From Syncephalis plumigaleata (taxonomy: Eukaryota > Zoopagomycota > Zoopagomycetes > Zoopagales > Piptocephalidaceae), in NCBI GenBank assembly GCA_025201365.1, contig JAIXMF010000033.1, positions 1 to 64,000 on the forward strand: a stretch of DNA of 64,000 bases, written 5' to 3'. Positions 33,121 through 46,931 of the stretch are shown one piece after another. A program made the translations under genes and the position numbers. The notes beneath the pieces were generated by a model, which was not told the origin of the DNA, did not search any database, and saw only the letters and a list, made by a program, of their open reading frames with translations. Positions within the stretch are counted from its first letter, which is position 1. Each line of letters opens with the position of its first letter.

Positions 33121-35123
33121 ATGCTAGCCGATATCTCCACCACATGTATTTGGACAGCTATACTAGTCCTGGCTACTATCTTTATTAGCACCAGTACCTA
33201 TGATACTGGAATATCCGCTAATACCACGTTAGGGGCTGATCAAACGAGCAATAATCAAATGGCGGTCGAAAACTTTCAGGAGTACCTTCGTATTCGTACA
33301 GAACAGCCGCATCCCGATTATAAAGGAGCCATGGAATTTCTAAAACGAATGGCGGGGGAGCTTGGTGTAGCATTCAAGACTATCGAGGTATTGCATTATT
33401 CGATGATCATCCACATTTACTTACATCATAGCTCGATCTAGCCTGTTGTCAATAAACCGGTTGCTATTATGACATGGGAGGGTGTCGACACTAGTTTGCC
33501 CACTATTATGCTTAATTCGCATACCGATGTCGTAGCCGTATTCGAGGTATTTCCCTATTGCAATAGTCATGATTTACCCGTACTATTCATGCTAAAAAGC
33601 AATTGACGAGTAGAAGCAATGGACGCATGATCCGTTCGCCGCCGATCGTGTTTTACAAGAGAACGGCGACTATAAAATATTTGCACGTGGTGCACAAGAT
33701 ATGAAAGTGGTCGGCATATCGTAAGTGTCGAATAAATCAATAATAAACACGCTCGATTAAAGTAAACGACACGTTAGATACATTGAGGCCATACGAAGAT
33801 TGAAGCAAACGGGATGGAAACCACCACGTACAATTCATTTGACATTTATGCCTGGTAAGATATAAGTGTATAAATAGATATATACAGTACTAATACTACA
33901 CAGATGAAGAGCTAGGTGGTCTTGAAGGAATGAGCGTATTCTGCAAGACACCAGAATTCAAGGCGTTAAACGTTGGATTCGTACTAGATGAGGGTATGTA
34001 TGCGTGCAAATAAATAAGGAATAAACAAGCATGCATTGTGTATATGCTCCGGCAAGCTAATACGCTTTTAAACGATAAACAGGCCAGCCTAGTCCGGATA
34101 ACGACTTTATTCTTTATTATGCCGAGCGTATTGGATGGCCATTCAAGTTGCATGCCTATGGCAATACGGGACATGGTAGTCAGTTCATTCAGAACACGGC
34201 ATCCGAGAAACTGGTACATGTAAAGGTGTTGCTTTATTCACCACCTTACTAACTAGCATAACTGTGCAGATGGGTGCTATCAATGAATTCATGTTGTTCC
34301 GCAAGCAACAGGAGGATCTACTGAAGAATGGCAAACATGATGGGAAACAAATGACGCTGGGCGACGTCTCCACCATTAATCTTACCATACTAAGGGTATT
34401 TATTGACTCATTAATGATACAAAAACGCAATAGTTGACACGTTAACGTGAACTAGGGTGGAGTACAAAGCAATATGGTGCCATCTAACCTGACCGCAGGT
34501 ATGTCAAGTCATGGTCGTGGCAATGCTTCTAATTAATCGAGTGCTATATTATTTAGAATTTGACTTGCGTATAACACCACATACCGATCTTGATAAGTTC
34601 TCACAATGGATCGAGGGCGTTGCCCGTAAACACAAGTAAGCTGCACTACAATATGATGATTCATTCGGTTAATGAACAAAATGATCAGTGTCACACTTGA
34701 ATTCTCGAAAACACGTATGCGTTCCCCGGGAAAAACCGTTCCCGGCAATGACAGTAAATGGCAAAAGGCATTCGATAAGACTAGTAGCGAGTTGTAAGTC
34801 ATTGTATAATAACAATAATGTTCTGTACTAGTGATTCATCATATGCTAATAATCTTTGCAGTAATGTCAATATCCGTCGAGAAATATTCCCTGCTGGCAC
34901 AGGTAACAAAATAATAATGGTATACAATCGATAGATGCTTATTATATATACATGTTGATTAGACGCACGATATCTTCGTACTTTAGGATTACCAGCAATT
35001 GGTATATCACCGATTAATAATACGCCCATTCTGCTGCATTCTGATGATGAGTTTGTTTATGAAAGTGTTTTCCTGAAAGGAATCACCTTTTATGAAGTGT
35101 TGATCAAGCATTTGGTGGAATAA
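33121..35123 (+). CDS. Aminoacylase-1-like M20 metallopeptidase with N-terminal signal/anchor
   Basis: Twelve exons: 33121-33387, 33442-33546, 33614-33720, 33778-33854, 33904-33993, 34083-34213, 34270-34395, 34456-34498, 34557-34635, 34689-34793, 34862-34902, 34963-35123. They give 443 residues. It follows the ACY1/M20A pattern throughout: YLRIRTEQPHPDY, the metal ligands in NSHTDVV, GAQDMK, DEELGG and HSDDE, dimer-domain NTGHGSQF and GGVQSNMVP. It should hydrolyse N-acyl-L-amino acids with two zinc ions. Unlike cytosolic mammalian ACY1 it begins with a hydrophobic stretch (IWTAILVLATIFIS, residues ~9-23), so secretion or membrane anchoring in the secretory pathway is likely. It is the most intron-rich gene of the window. 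Confidence 0.9.
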
Positions 35124-35202
35124 ACCACATTTACTATTGTTAGCGTGCCACCACAAAAAACACATCTTTTCTTATCTCACTCACTCATAGTTTCGCTTTA
35201 TT

Positions 35203-36089
35203 ATGACAACGACCGATAATAGTTATTTTCCTTTACTTCCTTCGAGTTATCTACAAAGCTCGTCAGACACCAATGCCACTCGGTCTACACCGGTAGCAGG
35301 TACGAGTACGGAGAGTAACGCGCAAAGTAGATTTGCCAGTAATAAATACGCGGCGGCAAGAAAACCGCAATACGATTATTGGCAGGAATCAAATGAACGT
35401 CAACGAATACACCAACGTTTAAAGGTACTCGGTAGTATCACTTGACTAGAAGTAACATCAATAGTTCTAACGAACATCTATCATATATATATATATATAT
35501 ATACTAACAATGATAGAAACGACAATTGAGATTACACGCACGCTGTTTCTTACCGTTAGGTTGCGATAAATATGCACTTGAGCAATTAGAATGTCAAACG
35601 GCTCAGTCAGAATTGGGTGTCCATAATCCTGATGCATCCAGTTCGGGAGAAGAGGATGATGAAGAAGAGGAAAACAACGAGAACATGATACCGTATGAGG
35701 TGGCTGAAGAGGAAGAAGAAGCAGAACAGATAATGGAGGAAGAACAAGAAGAGCAAGAAGAGCAAGAGGAACAAGAAGAAGAGGATGAACTATTAGCATT
35801 AGCAACGGATGTCGATGAAGGTACGCGTCATTATACTATTCTTGTTAATGATCTAATGTATATCTATGGTAAAAATGTAGAAACGAGAGATGCAATGGCA
35901 GCAACAGCAAGAGGTAGCATTCTTAGTAATCCAACACCATGGCTACGAAGAGCAAGCAATGGTGCACAGTTTGTTGTATCTTTAGCGGCACGTTATGCAG
36001 TATCAGCAATGTCGCGTCATGATACTGAAGCGGTAGAAACAGTCGAGTATGAATCGGATGGATCTTCAATGGAGCTCGACAATGAGTAA
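35203..36089 (+). CDS. Unrecognised acidic protein
   Basis: Two exons, 35203-35424 and 35517-36089 (the acceptor follows a TA repeat), give 264 residues. The N-terminal third is Ser/Thr-rich. A short conserved-looking middle (KPQYDYWQESNERQRIHQRLK, then LHARCFLPLGCDKYALEQLE) is followed by an extreme Glu-rich stretch (residues ~110-160, with EEQEEQEEQEE) and a helical C-terminal domain (residues ~165-250, YTILVNDLMYIYGKN, AQFVVSLAARYAVS) ending acidic. Frame and codon phase are preserved across the intron, supporting a real gene. I do not recognise the family. It begins only 80 bp after the aminoacylase stop, on the same strand. Confidence 0.65.
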
Positions 36090-36415
36090 TCAATTACGTA
36101 CATGTACAATAATAAAGTATTAAGCTAATATCGTACGATAATGTACTAGTATGATATGTAGTATTCATATGTTATCCATGTAGATTGACAGTTGAAATGA
36201 TTGTTGGTTGATTGATGGATCAAGTTAAATTAAAAAAATATCGCGCTCCGTGTTTTTCCGTTTAAATATCACGCTTTTCTCTTCACAGTTTGTATTACGT
36301 CCATGCAAACAACAATATATATAGCGAATGCAACACGATACGGGATTACCGCTAGTAGGCGGCGGTTAAACACCGTTCGAGTATATGGTAATGATTAGTA
36401 TATAGCAAAGTATAA
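36090..36415. other. Intergenic
   Basis: 326 bases between two plus-strand genes, AT-rich, with a small GC-rich patch (36351-36380). No gene seen. Confidence 0.5.
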
Positions 36416-38065
36416 ATGATAACTACAACAGCTAAAAGATATATCATAGCATTACAACCATGGACACTACGTCACTTTTCGAAAACCGTATCGACCAGGA
36501 ATGAAGTCAATACGACAACGACGAACAATTCTAGTGCATCGAACGCGACAAGTACAACAACTACGACGCATCCTAAACTATTTAAAATGCGACTTGATCT
36601 ACGCTCGATGCGAGAGAGGATCGAGCAAATCACCAAGAATGCGCAGCAACGGAATGCACCTAGTGTTGATGCTAAAGCATTTATCGAGGCATACGATAAA
36701 CGATTATCACTCGGTAAAATGTTGAATAGTCTAAGGGCGAAGCGTAATGAAATATCGAAAACGATGCAGAAACTAATGTCGTCATCGACGGATGCAGTCG
36801 CAGATCGACAGAAAACAATGCACGACTTGGAATTAGAGGGGCGTCAGATTAAAGAGGAGATGCTTCAGTTGGAGGAGGAAGCACAACACGTGGACAGTAT
36901 GGTGATGTCGATGGCAACACGTCTACCGAATGATACGCATCCTGACGCGCCCATTGGACCGGAAACCAATGCTTGTCTTGTTAAAGTGGTGAAACATCAG
37001 GAGCAACGTATGAATGAATGCAAGGAAGCCGCACTGTTCAAGGGTCCATGGCTAGATCACGTTGCATTGGGACAGCGTTGGAATTTATTCGACTTTGAAT
37101 CGGCTGCATTGATTAGCGGTACTAGTTTCTACTATTTACGTAGCGAGGCCGCCCTATTAGAATTGGCGCTGATCCAATGGACTATCTCGCGATGTGTCGC
37201 TCGTGGATTTGTCCCGGTAATGACTCCGGATGTGGTGCGTGTAGCGGTAGCCAATGCATGCGGTTTCCAACCACGCGATGATGAAGCTAGTCAGTCCTAC
37301 GGAGTGAGTCCGATGCATGGTGGCGAGCAGCACACACATCAACATGGCGCGCTATGTCTATCGGGTACCGCGGAAATACCATTGGCAGGTTTATTTGCCA
37401 ATAAAGTGGTGGATGAACCACAGCGAGTGGTGGCATTTGGACGATGTTTCCGCGCAGAAGCCGGCGGTAGAGGACGGGAGAACCGAGGACTCTATCGAGT
37501 GCATCAATTTAGCAAAGTGGAGATGTTTGCCGTTTGTCAACCGGATATTAGCGACACGATACTCGAGGAGATACGACAGATCCAAGAGGAGTTGCTTAAC
37601 GAACTAGGACTCGATTATCGGTGAGTATGCCATTATTATTAGTAACGAGCAATCATACTTACTATACGGTAATTGACTAGTGTATTGGATATGCCTACCG
37701 AGGAATTGGGAGCAAGTGCCTATCGTAAATATGACATTGAAGCATGGATGCCAGGTCGTGATAGCTGGGGCGAGGTAAGCATGATTTATTCTAATAGTAG
37801 TAGTAATAATAATAACATTCCATATTATTATTAGGTAACAAGTGCGTCTAATTGTACTGATTATCAAGCACGTCGACTTGATATTCGTTGTCGATCTAAA
37901 TCTACGGGTAAGCCTATCTTTGCACATACTTTAAATGGTACCGCTTGTGCAATACCCAGGATTATTATCGCTCTACTGGAAACGTATCAAATGGCCGATG
38001 GACGTATACATATACCGAAAGCTCTACAACCATGGATGCATGGCAAAAAGACCATTGGTTCATAG
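36416..38065 (+). CDS. Seryl-tRNA synthetase, mitochondrial type
   Basis: Three exons: 36416-37620, 37681-37774, 37835-38065. They give 509 residues. The N-terminus ([17 protein letters not shown], then a Thr/Asn/Ser run) has no acidic residue for ~28 positions and fits a mitochondrial presequence. A coiled-coil tRNA-binding arm covers residues ~55-165. The class II core shows motif 2 ([23 protein letters not shown]) and motif 3 ([19 protein letters not shown]), as in SerRS. It charges tRNA-Ser in mitochondria. A possible donor at 37908 (gtaagc) is not used: the frame through it encodes the expected [11 protein letters not shown]. The 1.2-kb first exon is unusually long for this window. Confidence 0.92.
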
Positions 38066-38417
38066 TGTGCTTGTCTACTTGTTTACTTGTTTGCTTGTTT
38101 GTTTTCCTAAATAACTTTTATAATGTGCTGCGTGAATGCTTAACAACTAGACATCTAGTCAAATCTTACATACATTCCTTAATTTCCATTAAAACAAAGT
38201 GACGTAATAACCATTGTGATTCTTATTTGATAATTACACACACACACGCACATGATTATTATTATTGTCTATCCGCTTCTTCCTCCTCCTCTCTTCTCTC
38301 TTCTTCTACTTCTTTCCCTATTACTTACTAGTTTGTTCACTCTATTCTTTACCACCCTACTATCCTGTGTCATCTTCTGTTATACGTACGCGTGTACTCG
38401 TATCTGCCCACTAAAGA
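38066..38417. promoter_or_regulatory. Intergenic with pyrimidine-rich promoter/leader of RPT5
   Basis: 352 bases. A CA repeat at 38237-38250 is followed by an almost pure pyrimidine tract (38275-38325) upstream of the RPT5 start. CT-rich leaders of this kind recur before many genes here (also 40475-40525 ahead of eIF3f). Confidence 0.45.
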
Positions 38418-40330
<1,913 letters not shown>

Positions 40331-40530
40331 TAAACACGTATATTTTACATATAGCTCATACATAGCATTTGTAGCACTGATTGTGATTCCGTTTTTTAGT
40401 ATTTTTTTTCTAACCATTCACTAAAATCATATCATCATCCTATAGTGTGCACACGTACACTTACCACCACCACCACTTCTTTTCTTTCCTTCTTCGACTG
40501 TTAAAGTGTTTTCCCCTCCTTCTATTCACT

Positions 40531-41717
40531 ATGGCCGACAGTCTGATCACGTTGAATCTGGCCCTGCCCGCGGCTGTTTCCACGCCCACATTAATGGTTA
40601 GTCCAGTTGTTCTCTTCATTATACTGGATCATTACTTGCGTCGTGACGATGATCAACGACAAGTGATCGGTACTTTGCTGGGTGTCCGCTCGGATGACGG
40701 ACGATCTATCGAGATACGTAACGCGTATTCCGTGCCTTTCGATGGCAACTCAAAAAAGGTACTTGAATACAATAAGAGAAATATAAATGTTCTTTGATCT
40801 AATCACTATTCCTATTATATTCACAATGAAATTTAGCTATCTCTAGATATGGACTATCATCGATCCATGTTTGAATTGCACCAGCGTGTCAATCAAAAGG
40901 AAGTGGTAGTTGGATGGTATGCTACCGGAAATGAATTGACGAGTAAAGCGGCCGAGATCCAAGAATTATACTCGGCCGAATGTGTGTCGGCACCATCCGT
41001 TCATCTATTGCTTGATACACGCTTGTCATCCGATCATCTAGGTCTTAAGGCATTTGTCAGGTAAATTAATTGATTGCTAACGATGTATTACACAGCAATA
41101 CTAATATATATATATATATATATATATGAAATGTTAGTGCACCTGTTGGTTTGGCACAAAAAGCAGAGCGTTCACTCTTGATGCCTACTCGTTGCGAGGT
41201 ACGAGCGAATGACTCTGAGCGTAGTGGCTGTAAGTATCGATCTATTTGCATTGACATGCTACTGAATTCATTCATTGTGCTAATCATGGTGATCATGTAA
41301 TTAGTGGATCTATTGGCCATGGCTCGTGGTAAGGAGGATCGTACAGCATCGCTAAACACGGATTTGGAGAGTTTGGAACGTGCCATTCGTAAGGTGTTGT
41401 CCTTGGTCAATCGTACTGCAACTTATGTCGATAGTGTTAATGTAAGAAGTTACTACTACTGCTGATGTTGATGATGTAATGACAATATTAATGCTGTTTC
41501 TATTTTATTCAAATGATGATAGGCGGGTACTACCACGGCCAATTCGGCTACTGGACGTCGTATTATGGATGCCATCGCTTCGGTGCCCAAGATTGACGAG
41601 ACTGAATTTGAAGCGGCCTTCAATGATCATTTGCAAGATCAGTTGATGACAACCTATTTGGCCAATATGGCACAGGCACAGATCCAGATTGCCGAGGCAG
41701 TGCATACGCTCATTTAA
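40531..41717 (+). CDS. Translation initiation factor eIF3 subunit F
   Basis: Five exons: 40531-40758, 40837-41060, 41138-41229, 41305-41441, 41523-41717. They give 291 residues. It is an MPN-domain protein: VSPVVLFIILDHYLRRDDDQRQVIGTLLG opens the domain, VVGWYATGNELT follows, and the zinc-binding JAMM residues are absent, as in eIF3f of other species. The C-terminal helices (LDLLAMARGKEDRTASLNTD, then the LANMAQAQIQIAE end) join the eIF3 helical bundle. Acts on 40S ribosomes during initiation. It starts 200 bp downstream of RPT5 with a pyrimidine-rich leader between. A TA repeat sits in intron 2 (41102-41127). Confidence 0.93.
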
Positions 41718-44252
41718 TCCAAGTACTAAAGGGAAGATTCGTTATAAATCTAGTTTATTTCTTCTAGCTAATAAAAGAGGAGTTACACATTACTATTATG
41801 CTTCCTATTTGCAATGATGGCATGATCATGACTTTTTTGTCATTAACCCATGCACCTATTCTTAGTCTTGACTACATTTTACTTGCCGTTGCCTTCTTTC
41901 AAATACACATACAATAAAGTCAATGTATACTGTCATGCTAACAGTTCCATTATTCGATTCAAATGTTTATTAATAATTATCTGTACAAGTTCCTTTTTGT
42001 TATAGTATAGCATTCTAGATATGCGCTCTACTAATCAATTAGTCGATTTATTAGTGGAAGATGCCTTCACTCATCATATATGTCATTATTACTCCCTCAT
42101 ACATCATTGTTGCTCACTATGTTAGCTTACCGATTGTTGATGACGTATGCGTAATGCTAACAGCGTATATACACGATTGCTACCTCGACTAATTGTATTT
42201 GTTTAGTGAATCAATTGGCATCACCGTTATTATTGTCACTATTATTGACTATCATCTTACCTGTAAGTCATGTGCTGCCTTGTAGTCCTATTCGGCTAAT
42301 GCTAATAACAATTCAATGGTTAGCAAACTAGTGAATGGAATGATCACATATGCATATATGCTTACAACGAGGATGCAATACTCGATTTTACCAAATGCTT
42401 CAATGATAGTCTATAGTGTCAACTATACCATATTAAATAAATCGGATTCACATTACAAATACTCGCATACTCCATAATCATATGCTGTATATCGAGTCGT
42501 TGTCGAATTCTACGTCTGGATGTGCTGTAGTAATAATAACGATGCTTAATTAATCGTGCATTCAATGATCATTAAGCATAACAATAAAGACAGTATTGGT
42601 ACGTTAACACTCTCATACAAACACAGGTCCATGCCACAAAGCAACCTACAGTCAAGACAAGTGTATAATACAGCAATAAAATAGAATGGTTAAACTAAAA
42701 TGAGCCTACACTGTTTGCTGGCAATATAGTACAATTAAGAACGAGCAGTATACATATCATTCCAATTAATAAATTGTTAGCATGTATACAACAAAGGTTC
42801 ATACATATATGCTTACACCTGATAACACTACAATAATGTCTACATGTATGTGACCAAAGAGAGAGATAACTAAAATGGACGGGTGTAATCCATGGCAATT
42901 TATTAAACATGTAAGTGACATGTGAGAGCAAGAAAGCATAGAGAAACGGTAGAAGGAGCAGAAGAAGCAGAAAAGAAGAGAAGAATGCATATAGCGTGCA
43001 CGTTTAGTTATTTGCACTGTCCTATTATGCCAATCAGCGGCAGATAAGGTAAATAAACACGCTATTGTATAAACAAGAAGCAGCGCTGTCAGTATAGCGA
43101 GGAATAGCAAGTGCCGTGAATGAATAAATGATCAGCACGCTTAGCAGGTTGTACGTTACCGGTAGTCAAGAATAGAATGGAACAAGACCGAGGAATAGAC
43201 TAACGACAAGTGATATATTGTTAAGAATGAAAGAAAAGGAACAAGGAATAAAGTAATAAGTACTCGGTACAAAGACACGCATACTCAAACAACTTGCAGA
43301 AACAACGTATGTTTATAGTGGAGTAACCGCGTGTAGATATTATTATGATAGAGCGGAGTGATATATGAACGAATAGTGGAAGAAAGACAAGGTGGAGATG
43401 ACGTGTACCAGCGAGGATAGCAGACACACAAACAACAATGCGCATACAAGACAGGGCAGTGTATGCTAATGAGTAGAACAAGCAATAAACAAAGGTGTTA
43501 TGATACTAAAGACAAATAAGCACATAAATGAGCTAAGATTAGTGGTAAACAAAAGAATAACCGGAAGCAATAAACAAGGAATAGAGAATAGAATGACACG
43601 AAGAAGACGCATATTACTGAGAAAGTAAAAGAACTAGCTAGCATATAGTTAAGAGGAAATAGACGTGAGTTGTTTACTGACAAGTGAAATGTAGTTGACA
43701 CAAAGAAGGCACTTACTGCTTAGTGGTAAGGGAAACAACTAGAATGCAGCTGGCATGAATAAGACAGTATTTGAAAGAAGTCAACGACAAGTAGAATGTA
43801 GTCAAGACTAAGAAGACAGCATTGGTAAAGAAGTAAAAGGAAACAACAATGAAATGGATACTTAGAAATGGATTAGTATATCATTAATGCCACTAGACGC
43901 TAATAACAAACATGCCAATGAGTATTAGTACTTATTTGTTTTTACTGATTGCTAATAATAAATGAAAATGAGGTCTTAAACTTATACAAGTAGCGTTAAA
44001 CTTGTACTAAAATTAATTCAAATCAATATAATAAAATAAATAAAGAATGAATAGCGCGGGTCCGTCTACACTACACTAACTAAACGAATACAAATCCGTA
44101 TGTATTCGTTAAATGAGAGCAAAACTATACTAAACTAGATAAAGAACAACGCCTGATAATCTATTTAATAAATGTGAAAGCCCCAATAGTTATAATAGAA
44201 AATAGGAGGACGAGTGTGACATATCAATATATCAACTTGTCGTGTTCGTCGC
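41718..44252. other. Intergenic, repeat-rich
   Basis: 2.5 kb, no gene seen. From ~42700 to ~43920 the plus strand is purine-rich and resembles 28870-29720. It includes repeat R2 copy 2. Short Leu/Cys/Ser-rich minus-strand frames are products of this composition. Confidence 0.55.
43594..43912 (+). repeat. Dispersed noncoding repeat R2, copy 2
   Basis: Matches 29490-29719 on the same strand with scattered differences, plus an extra ~90-100 bp near 43738-43835. That insert itself contains a partial re-use of the gtagttgacaca/agaagg sequence (gtagtcaagactaagaag), as a local duplication would. Confidence 0.8.
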
Positions 44253-44542
44253 ATTTCAGATGTTCTATTTTAGTACTGGTAGAATGCTTCATATGTACAT
44301 GTATATAATCCAATATCTAAAAACATATCACAAATAAACACAATGCTCCATGTCAGTAGAACATTTGATATCAATGCTAATAATAGTAACAATGACTGCC
44401 ATCATTGGTAACGGTTGGTTCAATCTATTGCATAGTTTCTATTGTAAAACATTGCGTGCATTTGTGATATGTATTTAGATATTGGATTATATACATGTGC
44501 ATATGAAGCATTCTACCATTGCTAAAGCAGGACATTTGAAAC
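44253..44542. mobile_element. Foldback (long inverted repeat) element, MITE-like
   Basis: Two inverted arms of ~93 bp, 44253-44345 and 44449-44542, flank a ~103-bp spacer. Inner arm sequence such as agatattggattatatacat (right) pairs with atgtatataatccaatatct (left) almost perfectly. Similarity decays outward (ttcagatgttct against ttcaaatgtcct). No coding capacity. I could not define a target-site duplication. This is the structure of a non-autonomous DNA element or of a hairpin-forming transcript. It lies 170 bp upstream of the subtilisin start. Confidence 0.7.
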
Positions 44543-44708
44543 TTTAATCTCCGGGCTGGATAGTACAAAACCGGGCTCTTTACGTTCAACTCAGCTCCTT
44601 GGTTCATCGTTGTTTCTCTCTTCTCATTTTTTTACCGCTCCTACTACTAACCTATCATTTATTCGTGCAGAGCACATATATCTAGCATACTTTTTATCAT
44701 CAATTACA

Positions 44709-46775
44709 ATGGCATCTCACGCAAAGTATCTATTACTATTGCTGACATTATACGCGCACCTTTCGTCTTTTAGAGGAAGTGCACTACCTCATGCATCTTC
44801 ATTAAATAAACATTTCACCACCACCACCGCCATCAACAATGGAACAACAACAGCAAATAGAAATAATGCAATTGACTCGTCCCAACACTATGTTCACCAT
44901 GTTCGACGTAGACTCGGCGATGCCTTCTCACTGACATATATGAGAAACTCACCCGTTTTAAAAGATAATATCTCAGGGAAGATGTATGATCCAGCTTATC
45001 CTAGCAGTTACACCGGCATGGGATACGTCCACTACAGTAGACAGTTTACCGGCAAAGGCATAAGAATTGCTATAATAGACACCGGCGTGGATTATACGCA
45101 TATTGCGCTAGGTGGCAATTTTGGTGAACGATACACGGTAGCCTATGGTCGTAGCTATATCAGAACCGGTCCCAACAAAGAAGAGATATTTGAGAATGGT
45201 AATGATCCGAAGGACTGTCTCGGACATGGCACAGCTGTGGCCGGTATTATCGGGGCAAGAACGCCCACTTTCACGGGTGTGGCACCGGATGCTAAACTAG
45301 GCGCTTATCGCGTTATGCATTGTACTCAAGCAACTAGCAGAGCCATCGTAGCACAAGCAATCATCGATGCGGTTGACGACAATTCGAATATTATCAACAT
45401 GTCCGCACTATTGCATTTGGATGAAGAGGACGACACTATCGAGAAAGCCATCGACTATGCAGTTAGCAAGGGTGTAGTCATTGTGGCATCTGCCGGTAAT
45501 AATAACGCTAAACGTATGTGGCAGAGTCACTACCCGGCGGCAACACCAATGACGATATCGGTCGGTGCAGCGTATACACCGATTGATTTTCAGTTCCATT
45601 TCTCGCTAAAGAATACGCCCTATAGAATTAATTATCCTAGAGTGTGCACGAACGTCGAGTATAATTTGGGTGACGTCCACATTGCTAAAGTCGGTGCAGC
45701 TATGATGATGGGTAATGATTGTAAAGTTAGTGGAAATGTTCAAGGGAGAGTAGCATTAATACCTCCTCAAGCATCCTGCCCATTAGATAAGCTAAGTGTC
45801 GCCGTCAAGAAGCTAAATGCAATTGGGATTATTATAACTTCATTGAAAAATGATAAAATGGACTGCAAGCTTCCGATTTTCCCCTTATCCCAAATGGAAA
45901 TGAGCCGTTTATACGACATAAGCAACAATATGGGAGATAAACCATGGCTATTCACGTCGAATGCTATGCCAGTGGAAGGAATACCTCAGTTACCGGATGA
46001 CGCGATATCATCATGGGGACCTACCGACAATTTGAAATTAAATCCAGACATTGTAGCACCGGGCATCGAGGTGATCACCACGTTATCATCTAAATCTAAC
46101 CTCTTCAAATTTATTAGTGGAACATCATTTGCCGCGCCTTATGTTTCCGGTTGTATCGCACTAATGTACCACGCATTATCCATAGAGAGGGCACCCGTGC
46201 ACGCCATAAGAAGTGCCCTACACAATACGGCCACACCAATTGCCTCCAGTACTAATTTGACGAATGCAGTGTCGGTGGCGCATCAAGGTGCCGGACTAAT
46301 CAACGTCATGAAATTAATCACACAAAAGACGTTCGTCATTCCAACCGTAATAGAATTGGGCGACACCATATCAAGGAAAGGCGGTAAAGCGACCGTTTCG
46401 TTAAACATTACAAATACCGACACTGTTGATAAGCAATATCAATTGCTGTATCGGAACACCGCTTCTCTTCGTAGTTTCGACAACAATGGCAATCCAATAT
46501 TTCCACCCTTACCGCAAGATAAATACGCCAAGGTGGATCTACCGAAAGGCTGGATTAAAGTTTCTAAATCATCCCACGTTTTAGTAAGCATTGATATCGA
46601 GGAACCACCCGAACTGAATGCATCCGAAAACTGGTTGTATTCCGGCTATATCTCGGTGAACCTTGTAGGTGCAACAAATCTACCACCTGAATCTGTGAGC
46701 GTTCCGTATTTCGGTCTAAAGGGAAGTATAAAACAAATTAAACAACTCATTGATCAGCATGAATTATTAAAATAA
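44709..46775 (+). CDS. Secreted subtilisin-like serine protease (S8), intronless
   Basis: One uninterrupted exon, 688 residues from the ATG at 44709. The frame stays open upstream, but a signal peptide begins at this Met (KYLLLLLTLYAHLSS). After a ~90-residue pro-region comes the S8 domain with the triad Asp124 (AIIDTGVDYTH), His173 (GHGTAVAG) and Ser473 (GTSFAAPYVSG) and the ASAGN oxyanion-region motif. The ~130 residues between the third core block and Ser473 fit a PA-type insert as in Vpr/cucumisin-like proteases. A C-terminal fibronectin-like/DUF1034-type domain follows (residues ~570-670). All catalytic residues are intact, so an active secreted protease is expected. AATAAA overlaps the stop codon. 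Lack of introns contrasts with nearly every neighbour. Confidence 0.92.
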   Translation: MASHAKYLLLLLTLYAHLSSFRGSALPHASSLNKHFTTTTAINNGTTTANRNNAIDSSQHYVHHVRRRLGDAFSLTYMRNSPVLKDNISGKMYDPAYPSSYTGMGYVHYSRQFTGKGIRIAIIDTGVDYTHIALGGNFGERYTVAYGRSYIRTGPNKEEIFENGNDPKDCLGHGTAVAGIIGARTPTFTGVAPDAKLGAYRVMHCTQATSRAIVAQAIIDAVDDNSNIINMSALLHLDEEDDTIEKAIDYAVSKGVVIVASAGNNNAKRMWQSHYPAATPMTISVGAAYTPIDFQFHFSLKNTPYRINYPRVCTNVEYNLGDVHIAKVGAAMMMGNDCKVSGNVQGRVALIPPQASCPLDKLSVAVKKLNAIGIIITSLKNDKMDCKLPIFPLSQMEMSRLYDISNNMGDKPWLFTSNAMPVEGIPQLPDDAISSWGPTDNLKLNPDIVAPGIEVITTLSSKSNLFKFISGTSFAAPYVSGCIALMYHALSIERAPVHAIRSALHNTATPIASSTNLTNAVSVAHQGAGLINVMKLITQKTFVIPTVIELGDTISRKGGKATVSLNITNTDTVDKQYQLLYRNTASLRSFDNNGNPIFPPLPQDKYAKVDLPKGWIKVSKSSHVLVSIDIEEPPELNASENWLYSGYISVNLVGATNLPPESVSVPYFGLKGSIKQIKQLIDQHELLK

Positions 46776-46931
46776 AAGCAATATGTATCTGTATTATCTC
46801 TATTTACATTGTGTGTATAGTTTGCAATCCATAAAATGTGTCGTTTATTCAATATAAAGTGTAACACATGTATTCATAATTAGCAATGATAGCTATGAAA
46901 TCATTAATCATGCTACTATTAATCCTTATAA

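Noticed and set aside
37907-37944. Possible extra intron in SerRS starting at gtaagc
   Set aside because: Reading straight through gives the conserved motif-3 lead [14 protein letters not shown].
42695-43701. Series of minus-strand hydrophobic frames
   Set aside because: Same composition effect in a block shared with 28.9-29.7 kb; no conserved motif.
44610-44708. Upstream extension of the subtilisin frame
   Set aside because: No ATG there; the signal peptide begins at the ATG at 44709.
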